Origin: Chromatiales bacterium
Lineage (GTDB): Bacteria; Pseudomonadota; Gammaproteobacteria; Steroidobacterales; BM003
NCBI GenBank assembly: GCA_002868855.1
Contig: PKUM01000324.1
Location: forward strand, 1 to 38,803
Length of the DNA stretch: 38,803 nt
Reading direction: 5' to 3'
Under the pieces are notes generated by a model that searched no databases, had not been told where the DNA came from, and worked only from the letters and a program-made list of their open reading frames with translations. Positions within the stretch are counted from its first letter, which is position 1, and the number at the start of each line of letters is the position of its first letter. Both the position numbers and the translations under genes were made by a program. This document shows positions 28,068 to 37,312 of this stretch, piece by piece.

Positions 28068-28262
28068 TCAACGGCCCTTGACCATTCGTTGCCAGACAAC
28101 GCCAAGCACCGGATCACCTTTGCGTCCGGGGTTGTCCGAGTACCAGTCGTCGATCTGCTCGATCGCACGATCGATGGTGCCGGCATTCAGCCACGCAACG
28201 AAAGCGAGAAAACTGAATGGACAATGTAACGGATAAGGACAAAACCTCGAGGCTCGAGTCAC
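28068..28262 (-). CDS. Small conserved hypothetical protein
   Basis: AFVAWLNAGTIDRAIEQIDDWYSDNPGRKGDPVLGVVWQRMVKGR*; 19 bp upstream of the Gly-zipper gene on the same strand. Confidence 0.5.
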   Translation of the reverse strand: MTRASRFCPYPLHCPFSFLAFVAWLNAGTIDRAIEQIDDWYSDNPGRKGDPVLGVVWQRMVKGR

Positions 28263-28338
28263 CGTTTCGCGGCCATGTCCCGCTCTGTCCGTAGCAACCC
28301 CGATTGACCGGAGGCGCTTTCGGCACTAGCGTCTTGCC

Positions 28339-29610
28339 ATGTCCAGATACCCAACAACGCGAGCGCACGTTCACGCACCCGGGCACTCGGTTCGCCTTGC
28401 CATCCTCACCTGTCTGCTGCTGTCGGCCTGTGCCGCACCGCGGGTCGAGATCATTGAAACGGTTCACGTGCCCGAGGGCACGGTCGATACGACAAGTCGC
28501 GAAATCACGCTGCAACAACATCAGGATTTTTATCTACCGGAACTTGGACTCTGGGTCAGCAACCGATTCGCGGGCGCGCGGATGAACAGCGCCGCGCCAG
28601 GGCCGGATGGCTCATTGGTGATCGATGTCCGGCCCGAGAACTCGCCGATCAACGATTCGGCGTGGTATGGGTTCAGACTCTGGCGCGACAGCGGCGAACG
28701 GCCGGTCGACATCGTGCTGCGGTACACAGGCGGCAACCACCGTTACCCACCCAAGATCAGCAACGACGGCAAGAACTGGCGCACAATCGATCCCGACGCC
28801 GTCACGGCAACCGCGGCAGGCGAGACGCGGTATTCGCTTGATGTCGGCACTACACCCTTGTGGGTTGCGGCACAGGAGGTGGTTACAGGAGAAACGATCG
28901 ATACCTGGCTCCACGGGCTTGCCCGGCAGGGGTGCGCCCGGCTCTCGCGCGGCGGATTCTCCGCACAGGGAGCGCCGATACCCAAAGCCGTCGTCGGCAC
29001 GCCGGGACGCCCGGCAGTGGTGGTGCTCGGGCGCCAGCACCCGCCCGAGGTTACCGGCGTACTCGCGCTGTTTTCGTTCATCGAGACTGTTTGCGACGAC
29101 AGTGATCTGGCGAGACGCTTCCGCGACAACTTCGCGGTCGTTGTCTATCCACTGATGAACCCGGACGGCGTGCGCGAGGGACACTGGCGGCACAACATCA
29201 ATGGTGTGGACACCAATCGCGACTGGCAGCACTTCCGCCAGCCCGAGCCGCGCGCAATTCGCGATGATCTGCTCGCTACCGATCTCGTCGACGTGGTGTT
29301 TGCCCTCGACTTCCATTCAACGCAGAAAGACATCTTCTACGTGCTCGAGGAAAGCGAAGGCCCCGAAGACTACCGGCTCATGATCGAGTGGATTACGGCA
29401 ATTGCCGATAGCGTCGAGGGTTACCATTGCCTGGTACAACCGGTGTCGAGCAAAGTGCCGGGATCCAGTGTATGGATGGGCGAAGCGCTCGATACGCCTT
29501 CCGCCACCTATGAGGTCGGCGACGACACGCCGCGTGAGCGTATCCACACCGTCGCCACGGCCGCCGCACATGCAATGATGGAACTGTTGCTGCGTGACCG
29601 CAGCGACTGA
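28339..29610 (+). CDS. M14-family zinc carboxypeptidase-like lipoprotein
   Basis: LLLSACAA lipobox; GRQHPPEVTG (HxxE), NPDGVREGHWRHNINGVDTNRDW, ALDFHST third zinc ligand, ATYEVGDDTPRE. Confidence 0.85.
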   Translation: MSRYPTTRAHVHAPGHSVRLAILTCLLLSACAAPRVEIIETVHVPEGTVDTTSREITLQQHQDFYLPELGLWVSNRFAGARMNSAAPGPDGSLVIDVRPENSPINDSAWYGFRLWRDSGERPVDIVLRYTGGNHRYPPKISNDGKNWRTIDPDAVTATAAGETRYSLDVGTTPLWVAAQEVVTGETIDTWLHGLARQGCARLSRGGFSAQGAPIPKAVVGTPGRPAVVVLGRQHPPEVTGVLALFSFIETVCDDSDLARRFRDNFAVVVYPLMNPDGVREGHWRHNINGVDTNRDWQHFRQPEPRAIRDDLLATDLVDVVFALDFHSTQKDIFYVLEESEGPEDYRLMIEWITAIADSVEGYHCLVQPVSSKVPGSSVWMGEALDTPSATYEVGDDTPRERIHTVATAAAHAMMELLLRDRSD

Positions 29611-29763
29611 CAGATCATGCCCGGCAGCGTCATTTGTGCAATTGGTATTGGTGCCTCAGGCCGTTCAGATTCCACCTTTCGATGCGCAATCTCGGCCATT
29701 CGCGCCGCGCCGTATCGTTTTGCATGAAATGAATGCCGGTTTAACGGCGCCAACCAATCATGG

Positions 29764-30513
29764 TCATTGTTCGTGAAACGGTAGTTCTTCTGCACCAAGC
29801 GAAGTGATGTGGCTCACCAGACCGGATGCAGCCCCGACAAGCGCGATGTAACCGAGCATGACCACCATTGCCCTGATGCCTGCAACAAGCCGATTCACCT
29901 GGTACACGCGGCGGACGGAAATCACGAAGTTGGACAGCAGAAGAAAGAGCAGCAGCAACTGCAAGGCTAACGGCATCCAGTGCCGGTCGGCCGCCTGCTC
30001 CAGAGGCAACAGGAACGCCAGCAAAATGTAGGCTGCGCTGTGCAGATGCAACGAGTGAATCAGATGATCGAAATACAAACGCTGGCGAAACGCGGCTTTC
30101 AAAAATAGCGCGAAAACCGGCAGCAGTATGAACATCAGACGGGGAAGGTCGTCGCTTACAAAGCGGGCCTGTCCAGCGGCCTCCGCGGCCACGGCTCGGC
30201 CTTCCGTGAGCAGCGCTCCCTGCCCTACCACCCAGCCGGCGACGATAAAAAACAACACGCTGATAACGAGATATAAGCGAAACGGCGGCGTATACAGTTT
30301 GCGCTTGCCAGCCAGGAATTCGCTGGTCAGCACACCGGGTCTGCGAAACAGCGTCCATAGGGTGCGAAACGCGCGCCCGTCGACGTCGAAGGTCTCATGC
30401 AGTACTTCACCAAGCAAGTCGGGGAGCGGGCGTTCCAGATCGAGGTCTTTCTGGCCACAGTTGGGACAGTAGCTGGCCTCGAGCGGCGTGTCGCAGTTTC
30501 TACAGTTTGTCAT
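29764..30513 (-). CDS. DUF3667-like membrane protein with N-terminal zinc ribbon
   Basis: MTNCRNCDTPLEASYCPNCGQKDLDLERPLPDLLGEVLHETFDVDGRAFRTLWTLFRRPGVLTSEFLAGKRKLYTPPFRLYLVIS. Confidence 0.85.
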   Translation of the reverse strand: MTNCRNCDTPLEASYCPNCGQKDLDLERPLPDLLGEVLHETFDVDGRAFRTLWTLFRRPGVLTSEFLAGKRKLYTPPFRLYLVISVLFFIVAGWVVGQGALLTEGRAVAAEAAGQARFVSDDLPRLMFILLPVFALFLKAAFRQRLYFDHLIHSLHLHSAAYILLAFLLPLEQAADRHWMPLALQLLLLFLLLSNFVISVRRVYQVNRLVAGIRAMVVMLGYIALVGAASGLVSHITSLGAEELPFHEQ

Positions 30514-30815
30514 CCGATCGAAGTATAGCCGCCGGAGGTGGGCCTCGAGCGGCAAATTTAATCTGCAGACCTCCGCTCATTCGAAAAATCCGAGACCGCT
30601 TCGCAGCGACAGTATCGCCACGAATACGGTTTCACCAGACCGCGTAATGACACGGAGGCCGAGCGGCAGGTGGCGCCGATCCCGGCAAGCGGAGGATTGG
30701 TGCGGCTCGAGGAGGTAAACTCCGCGTGACATGCCAGATGCCGGTGAGGGGGGCACTACAACGATCGGCCGGTCTGCCCCGAAAATACGACACTGCCCAT
30801 GCAAGGAAGAATCCG

Positions 30816-31403
30816 ATGGCTAAACTCAAGTCTCCACACCGACCCGCGACACCCGAAGATGCCCATGCACTGGCCGAGTTGCTAAACATGGCCGGCGACG
30901 GCATGCCCGAGTACCTGTGGGAGGGAATGGCCGAACCCGGTCAGACTGCCTGGGATGTCGGCCGCTATCGGGCCAGTAACAAGGAAAAGGGCTTTTATCG
31001 CAATGCGACCGTCCGCGAGGAGGATGGCCGCGTTGTCGCCGCCCTGATCGGATACCCTTTGCAACGCGATCCCGAACCGGTCGACTACGTCAGCATGCCT
31101 TCCATGTTCGTGCCACTGCAGCAACTCGAGGAACTCGTCCCCGGCACCTGGTATGTGAACGTGCTCGCCACCTACCCGGAACACCGCGGCAAGGGATACG
31201 GCCAGACCCTGCTGGACATCGCAACGGACAAAGCCCGCACGACCGGCAGATCCGGACTCAGCCTGATAGTCTCGGACAGCAACACGGGCGCGCGCCGGTT
31301 GTATGAGCGGTATGGATTCAGCGAAATTGCCACCAAGCCGATGGTCAAGGAAAACTGGGAGAACGCAGGACAGAACTGGGTGTTGCTGGCCATGGATATC
31401 TGA
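30816..31403 (+). CDS. GNAT-family N-acetyltransferase
   Basis: YVNVLATYPEHRGKGYGQTLLDIATDKARTTGRSGLSLIVSDSNTGARRLYERYGFSE, GNAT acetyl-CoA-binding motif. Confidence 0.93.
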   Translation: MAKLKSPHRPATPEDAHALAELLNMAGDGMPEYLWEGMAEPGQTAWDVGRYRASNKEKGFYRNATVREEDGRVVAALIGYPLQRDPEPVDYVSMPSMFVPLQQLEELVPGTWYVNVLATYPEHRGKGYGQTLLDIATDKARTTGRSGLSLIVSDSNTGARRLYERYGFSEIATKPMVKENWENAGQNWVLLAMDI

Positions 31404-31524
31404 CGGCTTTACGTCCGCGTCCGGCGACCGGCCGCAGGCCAATAATCTAACCCTGGCAGGGTTGCTGCCTGCGGCTGTCACCAGACAACAGCACACTTCG
31501 ATATGCTGCGGTCTTCGCCAACTT

Positions 31525-34290
31525 CTATCGGCGATCGGCGCGAGGACGCAGCAGCAAAACCTGCCCCGGATAAATAAGGTCAGGGTCGGTAATGGTCGCG
31601 CGATTATCCGCGTAGATCTGGCGCCACAGCAGCGGGTCACCGTAAATCCGCTCGGCGATTCGCCACAGGGACTCGCCACGCAACACGTGGTACTCCAGGA
31701 CGGATCGGCCAGCTCCATCGCTGACGGGTGCAAAGATTCTCTGACCCGGGTAAATACGGTCCGGGTTTTCGATAAAGGTCTCGCCTACGCCGATCTCGTA
31801 GGCGGCATTATTCCGCTCCAGCAACACCGGCCAGTTTTCCGGGTCGCCGGTCAGGCGTCGCGAGATGCCCCACAGCGTATCGCCCTGGCGCACGGTATAC
31901 ATCAATGCCGGTTCGCCCGGACCCGCAGCAGCCGGAGCGCCGGTCTCGAGATACGGGCCCAGTCGGTCGATTATTAACGCGTCAATATCCGGATCGAACG
32001 GCCCCATCGCGTTCAACATACCGAGCAGCTCCATGCCGGTTTCGTAGTCGCCACCGTTAAACTTCACCTCGGCGGCCAGTGCCAGCGCTTCTGCCAGGTC
32101 GCTGTGCCGCCCGCCCAGGCTCTCCGCTGACAACGCGGCCGGATTGGTCTCAACGAGTTCGTACAGCTCGGGTATGACTACTTCCGTTTCGCCCCGCTGC
32201 AATCCGGCGATTGCGGCATCGATGACATCTGTTGGCGCCACCGGCGCAACCGGAGTGGGCAATTGCTCTTGATCTATGACCTCTACAGGTAGCCGCACAT
32301 CTTCATCGAGCTCCTTGTCCGGACCGGGGACCACAATGACGGGCGCCTCGACTTCGGGCTCAATGTCCGGAACGGGGCTCACGGTGACGGGTACCTCGCC
32401 CACGTCCCGCGCCCCGCCCATAAATTGCGTGACACCGACCGCAATCGCAACGAGAACAGCTACCGCCACACCTATCCATACTCCTGGTCGGCCGGAACTC
32501 TTCGCAGCGGTTGCCGCGCCGGAGACCGTGGTGCCAGGCGGCGGCCGGGTGGCGGACACCGCTACTGCTTGCGGCTCGGCGGCAATGACCCCCGCGGGCG
32601 GTTGCGGCTTCTCAGCCACCGCAGCGCGCTGCGGCCCAGTCTTGTCTTCCTCCACCGTCGCCGGCGCCATATCGAAAAGACGGCCGTCGGGCGTCCGCAT
32701 ATGCAGCGCCGGTGCGCCCCACTCCACCTCGTAACCGCGCGCATACAGAAATGCGCGCGCCGAGTTCAGCGCGGCGTCCACCGGCTGACCTGATGCGAGA
32801 TAGCGATAGAAATGCCGCGACAGCGCGACCGCCGCTTTGTCAGGTATCGGAAACTGCATCGCCACGACTGCCGGAATGCCGCGCCGGATCAGGCTCTGGG
32901 CCACGCCGCCAAACGGGTCGCTGCGCGACGCAGTCGCACCCATGCAACTGTTCAGGAAAACCAGCCGCAACGAGGTCAGGTGATTCCGCAGCAGCATCGC
33001 GAGCTGGCGTCCGGCAATCACGTCGGACGTACCCGGGACCGCATCCGACTCCAGTACCAGCACACCCTCATCGCCGGAGAAATCGCCATGGCCGATGAAG
33101 TGCAGAGCGTGCGGCCGGTTTTTCAGTAGCGCATTGTCGAGGCTTTCGAGCGTTGCGTGTTGCAGCCGTTCAATACGAACTGCACCGCTCGCGGTGAGTT
33201 CGTCAAGCGCCCTGTCGAGATGGGCAATTTCCTCTCCGACCTCCAGCCCGGGGCGGTCGCCGGGTGCCGCTACCGCGATCAGCAACCGCAATGGGCGCTC
33301 GGCAGCCAGGCTCGGCAACGGTTCGTCCACGTCGAGCCACCGGACCACCGGTTTCATCCGGTCGGAAAACAGGAAGTCGTCCTTGGCCGGGCTGTACAAA
33401 AACTCCCAGGGAAGCCGTGCAAGCTCAGGCGCATCGGTGGTATTAATCACAAACCGCACGCCCTCGCCGCGTTGCGGATCGATGGTGCGCAGGCTGTCGG
33501 CCAGCCGCCCCCCGAGCGCCGAGTCGAACAATGCCGAATACAATGCCTTGCCGGCCTCGCGCACGTCTTCGGGTCGCGGCAACAACGCATCGACATCGAC
33601 ACCACCGGTTGCGCGCCGCGCCGACCCTTCGATCTGCCGCGCGTTTGCCCATAATGCGTTTTCGAGACCCGGGGCATCGAGCGACCAGGCATCCGGGTCA
33701 CCCGCTCCCGCCGGCGACTCGGGCACGGATATCGAATACCCACCTGCACCGCTCCCACCGAACCGCAACTGCACCGAGCGATACCGGACACCGCTGGACT
33801 CTGGTGGCGGTGCATCGACCGGCGCTGACGCAGCTGGCTGGCCTTGCGCTCGGGCCCGGTCCTCTACCTCTATAACGACCTCGGCGACCAGGTTTCCCTC
33901 GGCCTGCATCACGGTCAGCGAACGCAGGTAAGCCGGCACGTCTTCGATGGGCGTGCTGACGAGTTCCACCGGCAGCACATGCCATCCAGGCGTTGGCCAC
34001 TTCCGGCTCGCGAGTTTCAGCTCGGTACGCGAATAACGCCCGTCGGCGACGGATTCCGGCGAGATCAGGAAAACAAAGAGATCGGACTCTTCGATCGCGT
34101 TACGAATGTAATCGTCGAAGCTGCGCCCGGCCGGCAGGTCCTCCCTGTCGAAAAACACTTCATGCCCAAGCGCCTGCAGTCGACAGCAAAGGTCTTCAGC
34201 GGTCGGCCTGTGGTCAGAGGCGTAGGACAGGAATATTTTCAAACCGGGCCTCGCAGTTAGCGGCCATACGGTTCGGAGTATAGCCAACAC
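31525..34290 (-). CDS. TIR-CHAT-transmembrane-LysM(x2) multidomain protein
   Basis: LKIFLSYASDHRPTAEDLCCRLQALGHEVFFDREDLPAGRSFDDYIRNAIEESDLFVFLISPESVADGRYSRTEL (TIR); LHFIGHGDF (His401) and LVFLNSCMGA (Cys449) (CHAT); VWIGVAVAVLVAIAVGVTQF (TM); MYTVRQGDTLWGISRRL and EYHVLRGESLWRIAERIYGDPLLWRQIYADN (LysM). True start may be a few codons downstream of 34290. Confidence 0.92.
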   Translation of the reverse strand: MLAILRTVWPLTARPGLKIFLSYASDHRPTAEDLCCRLQALGHEVFFDREDLPAGRSFDDYIRNAIEESDLFVFLISPESVADGRYSRTELKLASRKWPTPGWHVLPVELVSTPIEDVPAYLRSLTVMQAEGNLVAEVVIEVEDRARAQGQPAASAPVDAPPPESSGVRYRSVQLRFGGSGAGGYSISVPESPAGAGDPDAWSLDAPGLENALWANARQIEGSARRATGGVDVDALLPRPEDVREAGKALYSALFDSALGGRLADSLRTIDPQRGEGVRFVINTTDAPELARLPWEFLYSPAKDDFLFSDRMKPVVRWLDVDEPLPSLAAERPLRLLIAVAAPGDRPGLEVGEEIAHLDRALDELTASGAVRIERLQHATLESLDNALLKNRPHALHFIGHGDFSGDEGVLVLESDAVPGTSDVIAGRQLAMLLRNHLTSLRLVFLNSCMGATASRSDPFGGVAQSLIRRGIPAVVAMQFPIPDKAAVALSRHFYRYLASGQPVDAALNSARAFLYARGYEVEWGAPALHMRTPDGRLFDMAPATVEEDKTGPQRAAVAEKPQPPAGVIAAEPQAVAVSATRPPPGTTVSGAATAAKSSGRPGVWIGVAVAVLVAIAVGVTQFMGGARDVGEVPVTVSPVPDIEPEVEAPVIVVPGPDKELDEDVRLPVEVIDQEQLPTPVAPVAPTDVIDAAIAGLQRGETEVVIPELYELVETNPAALSAESLGGRHSDLAEALALAAEVKFNGGDYETGMELLGMLNAMGPFDPDIDALIIDRLGPYLETGAPAAAGPGEPALMYTVRQGDTLWGISRRLTGDPENWPVLLERNNAAYEIGVGETFIENPDRIYPGQRIFAPVSDGAGRSVLEYHVLRGESLWRIAERIYGDPLLWRQIYADNRATITDPDLIYPGQVLLLRPRADRR

Positions 34291-35082
34291 TCAGCAGGAA
34301 GATCGGAAATGTGGCGTTCCGATCGCAAGCGCACATTGAATTTTCAGTGGTGTCGACCGCCCTGACCGTCACCACGGACGCCGCGACCAGCGCATTGACT
34401 CCGCCATCGACAGATGCGACGCCCGGCCGAAGCCGTCCGCCAAGGACGGATCGCTCGCATTGATCGCAAGCCCCTTGTCGCCGACGAGCAACGCGATGCT
34501 AGTGTCGCGACCGCGGTGGGACAGCACCGACCGGGTGAGTTACCGCAACCTAATCTCGCGAGACGCTTCTCCGAGCAGCCGGTCTGGGTTCAAAATTGGG
34601 GACGGCGATGTGAACATCAGCCCGGTGGCGACGAAGTCAAGGTAGGCCGAGTCGCCTGAAATGCCGCCAGCGAGAACGCGAAAATTACCGCGACGGTTGG
34701 CGGATTGGCGGAGGGTAACGGCCCACTCGCGCTGCCCGGTGACCCACACGCCGCAGGACCGGAATATGCCAGGGATCGCGCCATGATCCCAGACGGATGC
34801 TATTAAAGCCTTAGCAGGAACCGTTGGGACCGCAGACAAAGCCATGTCGCAGATGCCTGTCCAGATCTTTGTCGCTCTGTTCGCCGCGCGCGACCCGATC
34901 CGGATGCTGGCGATCGTTCTCGCTATTTCGGCAGAACCGTGGCCGCCCGACCGGCGCCGCAGATGCGGGAATTGTTCATGGTTCTGATCGGCTGGGCGCG
35001 CGGTGGAAGCGAGGCCACTCAGGGCGTATCCGAGAAGCTGCATTGTCCGACTCTCGGGCACCCGATCAGCTGCGTGATGGTG

Positions 35083-35898
35083 TTAGCCGAGCGGGACGCG
35101 ACCCCAGGTCTGGACGATGCGTGGCAGGCTCATGAGCGTTAGCGGTTGGTCGGCGAGCGCGCGGAGTTCCTCCACCACGCCGTCAATCTCCTCGGCGCTG
35201 GCCAGCCCGTGGGCCAGGACCGGCGTGCGTATGTAGTCCATCGTCAGATGATGGATGGCTTTCACCTCGCCGGCAAGACCCGCAGGCTGGACCACATTCA
35301 CATGCACATCTTCGAATCCTGCGTCGATCAGAAGAGCGGGCAGGCGCGGGCCAATTGTGGGGTCGGCTCCGGCCAGGTGGACCACTTCCGAATAGAGCCC
35401 AATGTAACGCTCGAACGCCGCTGACGGCGGGTAAATGAAATGGCCTGCGAAGTCGATATCCTCGAAAACCACCTGACCACCCGGACGCAGCAATCCCCGG
35501 CACGTGGACACGGCCGCGGCCGGGTCCGGGAGGTGGGTTAGGATGAAACGGCCGTAGATCAGGTCGAACTGCCGGCGCGAGGGCCACTCGCCGATCGTGG
35601 CGACCTCGAACCTGATGTTGGACAGTGCGTTGGCCGCTCTCTCGCGTTCAGCGATGGCAATGGTCTCGGCGTCCATGTCGATGCCGAGCACTCTACCGCC
35701 CGGTCCTACCAGTCGCGAGAGTTCCACGCAGACGTCGCCGCCGCCGCAGCCAAAGTCGAGGCAGGAAGAGCCGGGCGCGACGCCGACCCGGTCGAGCAGT
35801 GACAGGGTCGTCGGTCGTACGATCCGCGACAGGAGGCGTAAACGCTCACGACCGTCGGCACCGCCTTTTATCACGTATCCGGATGAATTATCCGTCAT
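35083..35898 (-). CDS. Class I SAM-dependent methyltransferase
   Basis: GSSCLDFGCGGGDVCVELSRLVGPGGRVLGIDMD and FDLIYGRFILTHLPDPAAAVSTCRGLLRPGGQVVFEDIDF; start at MTDNSSGY. Confidence 0.92.
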   Translation of the reverse strand: MTDNSSGYVIKGGADGRERLRLLSRIVRPTTLSLLDRVGVAPGSSCLDFGCGGGDVCVELSRLVGPGGRVLGIDMDAETIAIAERERAANALSNIRFEVATIGEWPSRRQFDLIYGRFILTHLPDPAAAVSTCRGLLRPGGQVVFEDIDFAGHFIYPPSAAFERYIGLYSEVVHLAGADPTIGPRLPALLIDAGFEDVHVNVVQPAGLAGEVKAIHHLTMDYIRTPVLAHGLASAEEIDGVVEELRALADQPLTLMSLPRIVQTWGRVPLG

Positions 35899-36128
35899 CG
35901 CGCGGCCCTCCATATAAGGTTTCGTATGGTGCCGGCCATCGCTCAACAGCAGCGGCCCGACATTGGCGCGAGGTTATTTCAATTAGCTTACACCCGGGGG
36001 AACGGTCAGCATCGCAGCCTCGGCCACCGGATCCCGATGGAGACCGTGACAGAGGCCGTAAACGGAGGGATCGTTCAAACCCCTCAAAATTCTCACGCCG
36101 GGTGCTCAGGCTGGTGGGGAACAGTCAG

Positions 36129-36578
36129 TTATTCCCGCACGAGCACACCATGGCCGACCAAAGGGTGTTCGCCTCCTTCGGTAGCGACGAAGTCCAAGGT
36201 GTGATTGTTGAGAAGCCGCATCTGAAAGCGGGTTTGGTCGCCGTGCTCAACCAGATGAATAGTGCCATCCTGTGCAATTACTCCCAGCAACGGTTCTGTC
36301 GCTTCGTACGTGTGCTCACTGCCATCATGACTCTGCAAGTTCTTACCAAGTATCTCCCAGGCATGCGTGCCCTTGAGGAAAGCACCATTCTGCTCCGTGA
36401 ATTCGAAGCGGTGATACTGGTCTGTGTGTCCATCCGGAACCATGAAATAGGCCTTGCCCGTCCAAACCCCAACAACGTTCGGATACGGCGCCCAAGCGGG
36501 CTTCTCCTGGGCAGTCACCCGGGGGATGGAGACAGCAAGCGAAAGGGCCAAGCAAAGGAAAACCGCGACCTTTTTCAT
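36129..36578 (-). CDS. Hypothetical secreted protein
   Basis: MKKVAVFLCLALSLAVSIPRVTAQ signal peptide; GVWTGKAYFMVPDGHTDQYHRFEFTEQNGAFLKGTHAWE. Confidence 0.75.
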   Translation of the reverse strand: MKKVAVFLCLALSLAVSIPRVTAQEKPAWAPYPNVVGVWTGKAYFMVPDGHTDQYHRFEFTEQNGAFLKGTHAWEILGKNLQSHDGSEHTYEATEPLLGVIAQDGTIHLVEHGDQTRFQMRLLNNHTLDFVATEGGEHPLVGHGVLVRE

Positions 36579-36677
36579 TACAGCGACCTCAATACAGTGG
36601 CTCCAAAGCCGAAGGTTACCATGACGCTGACCGTACCCTTTTGTTCGAGCATGGTCGAATATGGAAAACTGGGCATA

Positions 36678-37225
36678 TCAGGCCGCCTCCTTGGCCAACA
36701 CCGCAGGCGGTTTCCTGCCTAACGGGCAATGCGGTGTGAGATGGTTGTAATGGTTGCGCCAGCTCTCAATTTCCTCCTTCGCATATTGCAGACCGGCAAA
36801 CCAATGCAGGTTCAGGCAACCGTCGCCGACCTGCCAGCGAGGCTTGCCGCGAATGTGTCTTGGGCCAGCTTTCCGGGCTGGATTAAGTGCAACCTCACCT
36901 TGGTGCGTTTCGATGAGAAGAACATGGCCTCGCTGGTCAGCTCCGGGCCGTCGTCCAAAACAATTCGCGCTGGTAGCCCGCGCTGCTGTGCCAAGCGATT
37001 CAGTTCACGGATCAGGCACTGACCGCTCATCGAGAAACCAACCACTTGCAACAAGCATTCTCGACTCAATTCATCGGCGACGTTGAACATCCTGAACCGG
37101 TGGCCATTCGCCAACTTATCCGAGACGAAGTCAAGCGACCAGCGTTCGTTGATTCGATCTGGTTCAGGTACCGGTTTCCGGGGCCGCGGCAACAACACAT
37201 CGACGTCAATACCGATCGCAAACAC
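36678..37225 (-). pseudogene. IS3-family orfB remnant, frameshifted
   Basis: ERWSLDFVSDKLANGHRFRMFNVADELSRECL...RGLPARIVLDDGPELTSEAMFFSSKRTKVRLHLIQPGKLAQDTFAASLAG, then in another frame NLHWFAGLQYAKEEIESWRNHYNHLTPHCPLGRKPPAVLAKEAA*. Confidence 0.85.
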
Positions 37226-37312
37226 ACATTCAATTTACAACCACCCCGCGCTTGCCGACGGCTGCAAAACCGGCCCGGCGGTACCGCAGACGATGACACC
37301 GTCAGCGCATGA

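Noticed and set aside
28612-29316. 234 aa minus-strand ORF
   Set aside because: Antisense to the M14 carboxypeptidase-like gene, no domain-like pattern.
33095-33931. 278 aa plus-strand ORF
   Set aside because: Antisense to the TIR-CHAT-LysM gene; Ser/Arg-rich shadow ORF.
35625-36722. 365 aa plus-strand ORF
   Set aside because: Overlaps the methyltransferase and the secreted protein gene on the opposite strand; Arg-rich low-plausibility sequence.
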